Assembly (NCBI GenBank): GCA_964507325.1
Contig: CAZDQL010000038.1
Location: forward strand, 1-57,585
Direction of reading: 5' to 3'
Source of the DNA: CAZDQL01 sp964507325
GTDB taxonomy: Bacteria; Planctomycetota; UBA1135; GCA-002686595
Length of the DNA: 57,585 bases
The position numbers were made by a program, and so were the translations under genes. The notes beneath the pieces are model-generated. The model was given only the letters and a program-made list of their open reading frames with translations. It was not told the DNA's origin and did no database searches. Positions 45,389-54,400 of the stretch are shown here, one piece after another. Numbering within the stretch: the first letter of the stretch is position 1; each line of letters begins with the position of its first letter.

Positions 45389-48055
45389 TCAGCGCGCTCC
45401 CGCCTTGGCGGTGCGGCGCTTGGCCGTGGTGGCCTTCCTCCTGGTGGGGCTCTTCTTGGTGCCCTTGGTGGTGGCCGCCTTCTTGCGCGCGGTGGTGCCC
45501 TTCTTCGCCGTGGCGGACTTCCTGGTCGCGGGGGCCTTCTTCTTGGGGGTGGCCTTCTTCGACGCGGCGGTCGACTTGCTCTGCGCCGCCTTCTTCTTGG
45601 CCGCCGCCTTGGGGCGGTGAGGCTTCATCTCCACCACCCGCAGCTGCTCCTTCTTCTTGGCCGCGGCGGGCTTCTTGGTGGGGGAGGGCTTCTTGGTCGT
45701 GGCGGGCTTCTTGGAGGGGGCGGGGCTCGCCGGCTTGGCGTCCTGCGCCTTCTGGGCGGCGCCGATCCGCGCCACCTCCCGGGTGCGGGCGCGCAGGTCC
45801 TTCTCGGTGTCGCGCAGCTTGCGCTGACCCTCCCGCAGCTTGACCGCCGAGGCCTTGAGCTGGGTGGTGAGCTCCTTGCGCTCGGCCACCAGGTCGTTGA
45901 TCTGCACCTGCTGGCCCTTGTGGTCGGAGCCCATCGTGGAGACCTGGCGCTTGTAGTCCGCCACCTCTCCCTTCAGCTGCTCGACCCGGGCGCTCAGGAC
46001 CTCGATGCGCACGTCGCGGCTGTCGATGTCCTTCTTGCCCCGGGCCACCTGGCGCGTCAGGGTCGAGAGCTCGCGCCGCGCCACCGTCAGCTCGCGGGCG
46101 CGCTCCTCCAGGGTGGCGATGCGGCGGCGCAGCTTCTCGCGCTCCGCCTCGGCCTTCTCCACGTTGATGTGGAAGCGCGCGCGCCAGTCGGAGATCTCCG
46201 ACTCGCGCTCTTCGAGCTGCGCCGGCAGCGGCTCGAGGGTCTCGAGCACCTCCTTCAGGCGCGTCACCTCGGCCCGCTTCTCCGCGTCGACCTTGCGCAG
46301 CTTGCCCTCCGTCTCCGCCACGGCCTGCTCCGCCTCGTCGATGCGTTGGGGCAGGGCCGCCAGCTTGGAGACCTGGTCGCGCAAAGTGGCCAGCTCCTTG
46401 CTCTTCTGGGCCACGTAGCGCTTGTGCTCGCCGCGCGCCTCCTTCAACTGGTGCTCCCGCTCCGCGAGCTTCTCCGGCAGGGGCTCCAGCTCCACCAGCC
46501 TCTCCGTCAGGGAGCCGATCTGCTCGCGGCTCTGCTCCTCCAGCTCGCGGAAGCGCTTGTCGAGCACCCGCAGCTCGCCGTCCCGCTCCGCCAGCTGCAG
46601 TTGGGTCGGCTCGAGCTTGTCGACCTTGGCGTGCAGGGTGGCGATCTCCTTGCCGGAGTCCTCCATCAGCTGGTCGTGTCGCTCCACCGCCGCGCGCAGC
46701 TCGGCATCGCTCTTGGCCAGGGCCGCGGGCAGCGGCTCCAGCTCACCCAAGCGCTTGCGCAGGTTGGCGGCTTCCGACTTGGCGCGCGCCAGGTCCTTCT
46801 GGAAGCGCTCCGAGGTCGCGCGCAGCTCCTGCTTGCGCTGGCCGAGCTCCTCGCGCACCGGGGTCAGCTCCTCGAGCTGGGTGCGCAGGGAGGTGATCTC
46901 CTCTTCGCTCGACTCCTCCAGCTCCTCCAGGTTGGCACGCTTGGTCTTGAGCTCCTCCTCCCGCTCCGCCAAGAGGGCCGGGTAGGGGGAGAGCTCGTCG
47001 ATGCGCGCCCGCAGGGTCTTAGATTCCTCCTGACTGGTGCGCGACAGCTCGGTGAGGCGTTCGGTCGCCACCCGCAACTGCTCCTCCCGCGCCTGGAGCT
47101 GGTCGGGGTAGGGGGCCAGGTCCTCGTTGCGCGCGCGCAGGTCGTTGATCTGCGCCTCGGTCTCCTGCTGCAGCTCTTCGAGCTCCGCGCGCACCTGGGT
47201 CAGCTCGGCGTTCCGTTCGGCCAGGTGCTCCTCGTGCGGCTCCAGCTCGGAGACGCGCGTCTCCCGCTGCGCCAGGCGCTGGCGCGTCTCCGCCAGCTCC
47301 TGCTCGCGTTCGGCGAGCTCCTCGGGCAGGGGCTCGAGCTCCGCGAGTCGCTCGCGCAGCTCGCGAGTCCGCGTGCCCGCCGCTTCCTCGGCCTGGCGGT
47401 GGCGCTCCTCCCACTCGGCGATGCAGGCGTCGGCCGCCTCCAGCCGCTCGGGGAAGGGCTCCAGGGCGCGGATGCGCTCCTCCAGACCGGTCACCAGGGC
47501 GGCCTTGCTCTCCTGCAGGGCGGCGTGCTTCTCCTCCCACGAGCTCAGCCGCTCCCCGTCCCGCTGCGACTCCTCCTCGAGGGTCTCCAGCCGCCGGCGC
47601 GCGGCGTCGAGCTCGGTGGAGAGCTGATCGCGCTCGGAGCTGACCTCCTTGAAGACCGTCGACTTGCGCTTCGACTCCGTCTGCGCCTGGCTGAGGTCGG
47701 TGTCGAGCCCCTGCAGATCCGTCTGCAGCTCCTCGATCACCTTGCCGCGATCCTCGAGCTCCGCTTCCAGGCTGCTGATGGTGTGCTCGTCCTGCTGCAC
47801 CCGCCCTTCGAGCTCCTGGATCGTCTGCTGGTGGCCCTCGAAGGTGGCCTTGATCTTCTTGACCTCGATGTTGTTGCGGTTGAGGGCTGCCACGGCCGCC
47901 TCGCGGTCCGCCTCCGCCAGGCGGAACTTGCGGTCCCAGAGCTCCTGCTGCACGCGCCTCTGGTTGAGGTCCCGGTTGCTGAGCAGGAACCAGGCAATGA
48001 CGCATCCGATCAGCCCTCCTCCGAGAAGAAGGGCGAGTTGTTGGATCATCTCCAT
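45389..48055 (-). CDS. Membrane-anchored long coiled-coil protein with histone-H1-like Lys-rich tail
   Basis: This 888-residue protein starts at the ATG at 48055 (MEMIQQ). One transmembrane helix lies at about 5-25. A coiled coil runs from about 30 to 771. Residues 197-647 are eleven repeats beginning xLEPxPxxLAERExEL; ten are exactly 42 residues and the second is 31. The tail (772-888, 117 residues) has 32 Lys, 9 Arg and only 3 acidic residues, with KKPATTKKPS-like Ala/Pro/Thr-rich blocks as in histone H1 and bacterial H1-like proteins. The protein could tether DNA or another polyanion to the membrane across a rod of up to about 100 nm. The family is unknown to me. A much longer frame upstream is antisense to hrpB and false. 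Confidence 0.88.
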   Translation of the reverse strand: MEMIQQLALLLGGGLIGCVIAWFLLSNRDLNQRRVQQELWDRKFRLAEADREAAVAALNRNNIEVKKIKATFEGHQQTIQELEGRVQQDEHTISSLEAELEDRGKVIEELQTDLQGLDTDLSQAQTESKRKSTVFKEVSSERDQLSTELDAARRRLETLEEESQRDGERLSSWEEKHAALQESKAALVTGLEERIRALEPFPERLEAADACIAEWEERHRQAEEAAGTRTRELRERLAELEPLPEELAEREQELAETRQRLAQRETRVSELEPHEEHLAERNAELTQVRAELEELQQETEAQINDLRARNEDLAPYPDQLQAREEQLRVATERLTELSRTSQEESKTLRARIDELSPYPALLAEREEELKTKRANLEELEESSEEEITSLRTQLEELTPVREELGQRKQELRATSERFQKDLARAKSEAANLRKRLGELEPLPAALAKSDAELRAAVERHDQLMEDSGKEIATLHAKVDKLEPTQLQLAERDGELRVLDKRFRELEEQSREQIGSLTERLVELEPLPEKLAEREHQLKEARGEHKRYVAQKSKELATLRDQVSKLAALPQRIDEAEQAVAETEGKLRKVDAEKRAEVTRLKEVLETLEPLPAQLEERESEISDWRARFHINVEKAEAEREKLRRRIATLEERARELTVARRELSTLTRQVARGKKDIDSRDVRIEVLSARVEQLKGEVADYKRQVSTMGSDHKGQQVQINDLVAERKELTTQLKASAVKLREGQRKLRDTEKDLRARTREVARIGAAQKAQDAKPASPAPSKKPATTKKPSPTKKPAAAKKKEQLRVVEMKPHRPKAAAKKKAAQSKSTAASKKATPKKKAPATRKSATAKKGTTARKKAATTKGTKKSPTRRKATTAKRRTAKAGAR
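46115..47467 (-). repeat. Eleven tandem coding repeats, 42-residue period (coiled-coil rod)
   Basis: Units begin ALEPFP, ELEPLP, ELEPHE, DLAPYP, ELSPYP, ELTPVR, ELEPLP, KLEPTQ, ELEPLP, KLAALP and TLEPLP. Every unit is 42 residues (six heptads) except the second, which lacks 11 residues, a hendecad, so helical phase could be kept. Nearly every unit has Pro at position 4, which would place a kink or flexible joint every 42 residues. Confidence 0.9.
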
Positions 48056-48243
48056 CGGACGATTGGGGTGGGAGTCGCGGGGTTCTTGGGGGGCTTGCGG
48101 CGCGTCCCGGATCCTAGCGAATCGCAGGGGCCGAATCCCGCGTCCGCTCCGGCGAACGCGATCGCGGTACCACCACGTCGAAGGTGTGTCCAGGAGCTCG
48201 CATCCGGCTTTGAGGCTCGGACCGCTGCGCGTACCCTGGCGGT

Positions 48244-48699
48244 GTGCGTCGCGCCACCCTGCTGCTCCTCCTCGCCGCCCTGATCCTCGTCTCGCTGGTG
48301 GCGCTGTCGATCGCTTCCAGGCGCCGGCCCCCCTCCGGACTGATCGAGGGCCGCCTGCGTCCCTGTGCCACGGGGATCGACTGCCTCTCGAGCCAGGCGC
48401 AGGAGAGCGAGCGGCGCGTCCCGCCCCTGCGAATCCAGGGCGATCCCCACGACGCCTTCGGCTCCCTGGTGGTCCGGGTGGCGGAGTGGCCGCGCTGCGA
48501 GTTCCTGCACCTGGAGGACACCTACGCCCACTTCGAGCTGGTCTCGCTCCTCCTGCGCCTGCGCGGCGACCTGGAGCTCCAGCTCGACCTGCAGGAGGGG
48601 GTGATCCACCTGCGCGCCGCCTCCCGGGTGGGGCGCAGCGACCTCGGCACCAACCGCCGCCGGATCGAGCGCCTGCGCGCCGAGCTGGAGGAGCCCTGA
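48244..48699 (+). CDS. DUF1499-like membrane-anchored protein
   Basis: This 151-residue protein starts at a GTG (48244). An N-terminal transmembrane helix (about 4-24) is followed by the DUF1499 pattern: RPCATGIDCLSSQ near the start, and IHLRAASRVGRSDLGTNRRR near the end. The function is unknown; members are often found with stress or photosynthesis genes. Here the HrpB gene starts two bases after the stop, so they share a transcript. The start is divergent from the coiled-coil gene with a 188-base gap. Confidence 0.85.
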   Translation: MRRATLLLLLAALILVSLVALSIASRRRPPSGLIEGRLRPCATGIDCLSSQAQESERRVPPLRIQGDPHDAFGSLVVRVAEWPRCEFLHLEDTYAHFELVSLLLRLRGDLELQLDLQEGVIHLRAASRVGRSDLGTNRRRIERLRAELEEP

Positions 48700-48700
48700 C

Positions 48701-51217
48701 TTGGCCCGCGCGCCCCTGCCGATCGACGCGGTCCTGCCGGACCTCCTGGCCGCCCTGGAGCGCGCCCCCTGCGCCGTGCTGGAGGCCCCGACCGGGGCGG
48801 GGAAGACGACCCGCGTCCCCCCGGCCCTGGTCGACGGGGGGCACGGTCCCCTGGTGATGCTCGAGCCGCGACGGCTGGCGGCGCGGGCGGCGGCGCGCTG
48901 GATGGCCCGCGAGCGGGGGACCCCCCTCGGGGGGGAGGTGGGCTACCAGGTGCGCTTCGACCGCCGCGCTTGCGCCGAGACCGCCATCCTGGTGGTCACC
49001 GAGGGGGTGCTCCTCGCCCGCCTGCAGGCCGATCCCTTCCTGGAGGGGGTGGGGACCCTCGTCTTCGACGAGTTCCACGAGCGCACCGTCGAGGCGGACC
49101 TGGCCCTGGCCCTCGCGCGGCGCATCCAGGGGGAGGCCCGCGACGACCTGAAGCTCCTGGTGATGTCCGCCACCCTGGAGGGGGACGCGCTGGCGGCCTA
49201 CCTGGGGGGATGCCCGGTGGTGAGGAGCCAAGGGCGGCTCTTCCCCGTGGAGGAGGTGTACCTGCCCCGCGAACCGCGGGAGGAGGAGCAGGAGCACCTC
49301 GTGCGCGGCGCGCGCCTCGCGCTGGAGCGCCAGGAGGGGGACCTGCTCCTCTTCCTGCCCGGCGTGGGGGAGATCCGCCGCACGCGGCGCGCCCTCGAGC
49401 CCCTGGAGCGCGCCCGCGACCTCGACCTGCGGGAGCTCTACGGCGAGCTCGACCCCGCGGCTCAGGACGCGGCCCTGCTCAAGGGTCCACGGCGCAAGGT
49501 GATCCTGGCCACCAACGTGGCCGAGACCTCGGTCACCGTCGAGGGGGTGACCGCGGTGGTGGACGGCGGGCTGGCGCGCGTCCTGCGCCACGATCCGACC
49601 GTCGGCCTCGACCGGCTCGAGGTGACGCGCATCTCCGCCGCCTCCGCCGAGCAGCGCCGCGGGCGCGCGGGGCGCGAGGCCCCCGGGCTCTGCGTGCGGC
49701 TCTGGAGTGTCGCCGAGCAGCGCGCCCTCATCCCGCGCGAGCTGCCGGCGATCCGGCGCGTCGACCTGGCCGCGTCAGCTCTGGAGCTGCTCGTCTGGGG
49801 GGAGCGCGATCCGAGCGCCTTCCCCTGGTTCGAGGCGCCGTCCCCGGAGGCCCTCGATCGAGCGCTGCGGCTCCTGGAGCAACTGGGCGCCACCGACCGG
49901 GACGGCCGACCCAGCGAGCTGGGCACCCTCCTCTCGCGCCTGCCGATGCACCCGCGCTTGGGACGGCTCCTGGTCGAGGGGCATCGCCGCGGCGTCCCCG
50001 GCCGGGCGGCGCTGGCGGCGGCGCTCCTGGCGGAGCGCGATCCCTTCGAGCGGGTCCCCCGCGGAGGTCCCCGGGCGCGGGTGACCGACTCCGACCTCCT
50101 CGACCGGGTCCAGGCCCTCGAGGCCTTCGACGAGCGCGGGACCACCGGCGCCGGTCCGACCCCCCTGCGGCGGGGGGCGGCGCGCTTCGTCCTGCGCGCC
50201 CGCGACCAGCTCCTGCGGCTGGCGCGGTCCCGCTTGGGGGAGCCCGGCGTAGCGGGGGACCGCGACGAGGCGTTGGCACGCGCCCTGCTGGCGGCTTTCC
50301 CCGACCGACTCTGCCGCCGTCGCGGTCCCGGTGAGGAGCGCGGCCTGATGGTGGGGGGGCGCGGGGTGCGGTTGGCGCCCTCGAGCGGGGTGACCGAGGC
50401 GGAGCTCTTCCTGGCCCTCGATCTGGACGCCGGCCGCGGGGAGGCGTGGGTGCGCCTCGCCTCCGCGGTCGAGCGGGAGTGGCTGGGACCGACGCGGGAG
50501 GTGATCGTCCTCGAGTTCGATCCGGAGCGGGAGCGCGTCGTCGGCCGGCGCGAGCTGCGGCTGGGGGAGCTGGCGGTGGAGGTGCGCGAGCACTCGGGGG
50601 GGGAGGCTCTCGAGATCGAGCGCCTCCTGGTGCGGGCGGCGACCGAGCGCCTGGAGCGCGCCCTGGACCTCGGCGAGCCGCGGGTCGCCTCCCTGCGCGA
50701 GCGCGCCACTTGGCTGGCGGAAGTGCGCCCGGAGCTCGGGCTGCCGCGTCTCGACGAGGGGGCGATCGCCGAGCTCCTGCCCGCCCTGGCGGCGGGGCGT
50801 CGCTCCTTCGCCGAGCTGCGGCGCGCCCCGCTCCTGGCCGCCCTGGAGGGGCTCTTCGACCACCGCCAGCGCGCGGCCCTCGAGCGCGAGGCGCCGGAGC
50901 GACTGACCGTGCCCAGCGGCTCCAGCCTGCGTCTGACCTACGAGCCGGGTCGCCCGCCGGTCCTCGCGGTGCGCATCCAGGAGCTCTTCGGCCTGGAGCA
51001 AACCCCGACGGTGGCGGGGGGTGCCGTCTCCGTGCTGCTGCACCTCCTGGCCCCCAACGGCCGCCCCCAGCAGGTGACCGACGACCTGCCCAGCTTCTGG
51101 CGCAACACCTACCCCGTGGTGCGCAAGGAACTGCGCGGCCGCTACCCGAAGCACGCCTGGCCGGAGGACCCCCTGGCGGCGCGGCCGGAGCGCAGGCCGG
51201 GAGTCAGACCGGAGTGA
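48701..51217 (+). CDS. hrpB: ATP-dependent RNA helicase HrpB
   Basis: This 838-residue DEAH-box helicase starts at a TTG (48701). Motifs in order are APTGAGKTT (29-37), EPRRLAARAAA, VFDEFHERT (DEFH variant of DEAH), VMSATLEGD, ATNVAETSVTVEGV and QRRGRAGR. The C-terminal HrpB-specific region contains DLPSFWRNTYPVVRKELRGR and YPKHAWPEDP. The cellular role of HrpB is not well defined. Its last 14 bases overlap the end of the sulfatase gene on the opposite strand. Confidence 0.95.
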   Translation: MARAPLPIDAVLPDLLAALERAPCAVLEAPTGAGKTTRVPPALVDGGHGPLVMLEPRRLAARAAARWMARERGTPLGGEVGYQVRFDRRACAETAILVVTEGVLLARLQADPFLEGVGTLVFDEFHERTVEADLALALARRIQGEARDDLKLLVMSATLEGDALAAYLGGCPVVRSQGRLFPVEEVYLPREPREEEQEHLVRGARLALERQEGDLLLFLPGVGEIRRTRRALEPLERARDLDLRELYGELDPAAQDAALLKGPRRKVILATNVAETSVTVEGVTAVVDGGLARVLRHDPTVGLDRLEVTRISAASAEQRRGRAGREAPGLCVRLWSVAEQRALIPRELPAIRRVDLAASALELLVWGERDPSAFPWFEAPSPEALDRALRLLEQLGATDRDGRPSELGTLLSRLPMHPRLGRLLVEGHRRGVPGRAALAAALLAERDPFERVPRGGPRARVTDSDLLDRVQALEAFDERGTTGAGPTPLRRGAARFVLRARDQLLRLARSRLGEPGVAGDRDEALARALLAAFPDRLCRRRGPGEERGLMVGGRGVRLAPSSGVTEAELFLALDLDAGRGEAWVRLASAVEREWLGPTREVIVLEFDPERERVVGRRELRLGELAVEVREHSGGEALEIERLLVRAATERLERALDLGEPRVASLRERATWLAEVRPELGLPRLDEGAIAELLPALAAGRRSFAELRRAPLLAALEGLFDHRQRAALEREAPERLTVPSGSSLRLTYEPGRPPVLAVRIQELFGLEQTPTVAGGAVSVLLHLLAPNGRPQQVTDDLPSFWRNTYPVVRKELRGRYPKHAWPEDPLAARPERRPGVRPE

Positions 51218-54200
51218 CGATCACCTGATAGGCGCCGGCGGTCCCCTGCTCGTCCTCGAGCACGACCTCCAGCCGTCCCGGACCTGCCGGGAGATCGACC
51301 GCCTCGAAGGTGTGCTCCGACGCGCCCTCGGAGACCTCGGCGGTCGCCTGCGCACCCGCGAGCCGGAGGGTCACGCGGCGGACCGCCAATCCTGCGGGGA
51401 AGCGCACGCGGGCGCGGTAGGTGCCGGCGGTGCGGACGTCCACCAGCCAGTGGCCGATCGAGCGCCGGTTCCACCCGCCGTCCGCGCTCGTGCGGCGCCA
51501 GTCCTGGCGGGTCAGGTGCACCTCGGGTTCCTCGGGGGAGCCGAGGGCGATCCGCGGGGGCGCGTAGTTGTCGGGTCGGGTGGCGCCCACGTCGTCGAAC
51601 CAGGCGTCGTACTCGGCGCGCAGGGTGGCGACGACGTCGGGGTGGGCAGCCGCCAGGTCGACCTGCTCGAAGGGGTCCGCCTGCATGTCGTAGAGCTCGA
51701 AGGCGGGCTCGACCGCGCTCAGCTCCTTGCCGAAGCCGCTGGCGTTGACGAGCTTCCAGCGCTGGTTGCGCGCCAGGAAGTGGTGGTAGCGGACCGCCTC
51801 GTCACCGCGGTGAGCCTGCACGAAGAGGGTCCGATCGGGCCACTCCACGGCGCGTTCCTCGAGCAGGGGCAGGAGGCTCTTGCCGTCGAGCTGCACGCCC
51901 GCGGGGAGGTCGACGCCGCAGGCGTCGAGGATCGTCGGCAGGACGTCCACGTGGGCGGCGATGCGGTCGGAGACGGTGTTCGCGCCCAGGCGCCGCGGCC
52001 AGGAGGCGAAGAAGGGGGAGCGCACCCCTCCGTCGTAGACCGAGCCCTTCTGCCCGCGCATCCCCGCCACGTAGCGGCGGCTGTTGGGGCCGTTGTCGGT
52101 CATGAAGATCACGAGCGTGTTCTCCCGCGCGCCCATCTCCTGCAGGCCGGCGACGAGACGCCCCACGTTCTCGTCGACGTTCTCGATCATGGCGAAGATG
52201 CGCGCCAAGCGCTCCTCGTCGTGCTGCTCCGGGAGGGGATACCCCTCGCCGCGAGGGAAGCGCTCCGGGGAGAGGTCCATCTCCCGGTACTCGGCGAGCA
52301 GCTCCTCCGGCACGTCGTGGAAGGGGCCGTGGGGCGCGTTGGTGGGGATGTAGGCGAAGAAGGGTCGACCCGCGGCGTGCTGCACGCGCATCCACTCCAG
52401 GGCGGAGTCGAAGTAGACGTCGGTGCAGTAGCCCTGAGTCTCCACCCGCTGCCCGTCGTGGAAGAGCACGGGATCGGTGTACTTCCCCTCCCCCCCCTCC
52501 GGGTCGGCGGGCTGACCGATGCCGCCGCCGCGGTGCACCAGGCTCTCCTCGAAGCCCTGGTCCATCGGCCGCATCGGGTAGCAGTCCCCCAGGTGCCACT
52601 TGCCGAAGATCCCCGTGGCCCAGCCCTGGCGGCGCAGCGCCTCGGCCAGGGTGACCTCCTCCGGCTCCATCATCGCCCGCCCGAGCCACGTGTCGATCGC
52701 CCGCGTGCGCTGGCAGTAGCGGCCGGTCAGCAGCGAGGCTCGGGTCGGCGCGCAGACCGGGCTGACGTAGAAGGTCTCCATGCGCGCGCTCCCCGCCGCC
52801 AGCGCGTCGAGGTTCGGCGTGCGCAGGACGGGGTTGCCGTGGAAGCCGAGGTCGCCGTAGCCCTGGTCGTCGGTCATCACCAGGACGACGTTGGGGCGCT
52901 CTGCCTCCCGCTCGGCGCGGCGGCGCAGGCGCTCGCCGTAGTTCTTCTCCATGCGCCGCTCCCAACCCGCGATCACCTCCGGCGGCTCGGGAAGGCGCCC
53001 CTGGTCGTCGGACTCTTCGATCCAGCGCTCGAGCTCCCCCGCGAGGCGCGCGCGCACCTCGGCGTGCTGCGCGGATGCGGCCAGGTTCACCGTCTCGTAG
53101 GGATCCGTCTCCAGGTCGTAGAGCTCCTCCGCCGGGCGCCGCGGGGCGAAGATCCGAGCCTGGACGGGATCGAGCTCCCCCGCCGCGTGCATCTCGCGCA
53201 TCAGGCGCAGCACGGGGTAGCTCCACTCCTTGTAGCGGTTGAGCTCGAGGAAGGGGTGCTCGGGGATGAAGTTGCGCAGGTAGCGGTAGCGCCCGTCGCG
53301 CACGGTGCGCACGCGGAAGACCGATTCGTCCCCCCGGTCGCGCCCCCCGAAGAGGTAGCGCGGCGCGGGCTCCGCTCGGGGCCCGAAGAGCACGCGGCCC
53401 TGCATCCGTTCCGGCTTCTCCACCCCACAGATCGCGAGGGTCGTGGCGGTCACGTCGAGCAGCGAGACCAGACCTCCTTGCACCGTGCCGGGCTCGAAGC
53501 CCTCGGGCGCGTCCACGCCCCGCGGCCAGCGCACCAGGAGCGGCACGTGCAACCCGCTGTCGTAGGGCCACTGCTTGCCGCGCACCATCGCGCGGCCGTG
53601 GTCGCCGAAGAAGAAGACCACCGTGCGGTCGGCGAGCCCGTCCTCCTCGAGCTTCTGCAGCACGTGGCCCACCTTGCGGTCGAGGGCCATGACCGCATTC
53701 AGGTACTGGGCCCAGTCCTCGCGCACCAGGGGGTGGTCGGCGTAGTAGGGGGGCACGACGACGCGCGCCGGATCGGCGGGGTGCTCGATCCGCTCGTGGG
53801 CGCGATTCCAGGAGCCGCCACGGTGGGTCTCCGAGAAGTTGACCTGGGCGTAGAAGGGCTGGTGATCGACCAGCTCGTCCCAGCGCTGGCCGTCGAAGGG
53901 CCGGCCCTCGTAGTGGAAGTTCCAGTCCGTCTTGCCGGTGCCGCGCAGGAAACGCTCCTCGTCGTCCCCGGTGAGATCCCTCAGGTTGGCGGTGAAGTAC
54001 CCCGCCGGCCGCAGCCAGTCGGTGATCACCCGCACCCCCTCGGGGAGGGAGAAACCGTCGTCGCGGTGCGAGCGGTGGTTGTGCGCGCCGATCGTGGTGG
54101 CGTACATCCCGGTCATGAACCCCGAACGGCTCGGCGAGCAGACCGGAGAGGTGGAGAAGGCGCGCGCGAAACGCATCCCCTCCCCGGCCAGCCCGTCGAG

Positions 54201-54365
54201 GTGCGGCGTGCGCGCCTCCGGCGTGCCGTAGCAGCCGAGCTCGGGGCCCAGGTCCTCGCCGATGATCCAGAGCACGTTCAGGGGCCCCTCGGCGGAGGGC
54301 TCCTGCCCCGACGCCGCGCCTCCCACCAGGAGGCACAGCCCCAGCGCTGCGGCGATCTTCGTCAT
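51204..54365 (-). CDS. Secreted protein with two tandem sulfatase domains
   Basis: This 1053-residue protein starts at the ATG at 54365, with ribosome binding site gaggagg three bases upstream. A signal peptide is cleaved near residue 20. Domain 1 (about 28-450) has metal-binding GEDLG and formylglycine motif CSPSR (76-80), then FFGDHGRA. A charged helix (about 455-490) joins domain 2 (about 495-925), which has VMTDDQGYGDLG, formylglycine motif CAPTR (538-542), GKWHLGD and MTDNGP. A C-terminal beta domain (about 960-1053) may bind carbohydrate. Both Cys-type motifs are intact, so both domains can mature if a formylglycine-generating enzyme acts on them. Substrates are probably sulfated polysaccharides. 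It lies 35 bases downstream of the FG-GAP gene. Confidence 0.95.
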   Translation of the reverse strand: MTKIAAALGLCLLVGGAASGQEPSAEGPLNVLWIIGEDLGPELGCYGTPEARTPHLDGLAGEGMRFARAFSTSPVCSPSRSGFMTGMYATTIGAHNHRSHRDDGFSLPEGVRVITDWLRPAGYFTANLRDLTGDDEERFLRGTGKTDWNFHYEGRPFDGQRWDELVDHQPFYAQVNFSETHRGGSWNRAHERIEHPADPARVVVPPYYADHPLVREDWAQYLNAVMALDRKVGHVLQKLEEDGLADRTVVFFFGDHGRAMVRGKQWPYDSGLHVPLLVRWPRGVDAPEGFEPGTVQGGLVSLLDVTATTLAICGVEKPERMQGRVLFGPRAEPAPRYLFGGRDRGDESVFRVRTVRDGRYRYLRNFIPEHPFLELNRYKEWSYPVLRLMREMHAAGELDPVQARIFAPRRPAEELYDLETDPYETVNLAASAQHAEVRARLAGELERWIEESDDQGRLPEPPEVIAGWERRMEKNYGERLRRRAEREAERPNVVLVMTDDQGYGDLGFHGNPVLRTPNLDALAAGSARMETFYVSPVCAPTRASLLTGRYCQRTRAIDTWLGRAMMEPEEVTLAEALRRQGWATGIFGKWHLGDCYPMRPMDQGFEESLVHRGGGIGQPADPEGGEGKYTDPVLFHDGQRVETQGYCTDVYFDSALEWMRVQHAAGRPFFAYIPTNAPHGPFHDVPEELLAEYREMDLSPERFPRGEGYPLPEQHDEERLARIFAMIENVDENVGRLVAGLQEMGARENTLVIFMTDNGPNSRRYVAGMRGQKGSVYDGGVRSPFFASWPRRLGANTVSDRIAAHVDVLPTILDACGVDLPAGVQLDGKSLLPLLEERAVEWPDRTLFVQAHRGDEAVRYHHFLARNQRWKLVNASGFGKELSAVEPAFELYDMQADPFEQVDLAAAHPDVVATLRAEYDAWFDDVGATRPDNYAPPRIALGSPEEPEVHLTRQDWRRTSADGGWNRRSIGHWLVDVRTAGTYRARVRFPAGLAVRRVTLRLAGAQATAEVSEGASEHTFEAVDLPAGPGRLEVVLEDEQGTAGAYQVIVTPV

Positions 54366-54400
54366 GGTCCTCCTCGTGCGGAGCTCGCGGCTCCGCGCAT

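Noticed and set aside
48056..49591. Upstream extension of the coiled-coil gene to 1400 codons
   Set aside because: The extension is antisense to hrpB and the DUF1499-like gene and has no coiled-coil or other feature. The transmembrane anchor starts at the ATG at 48055.
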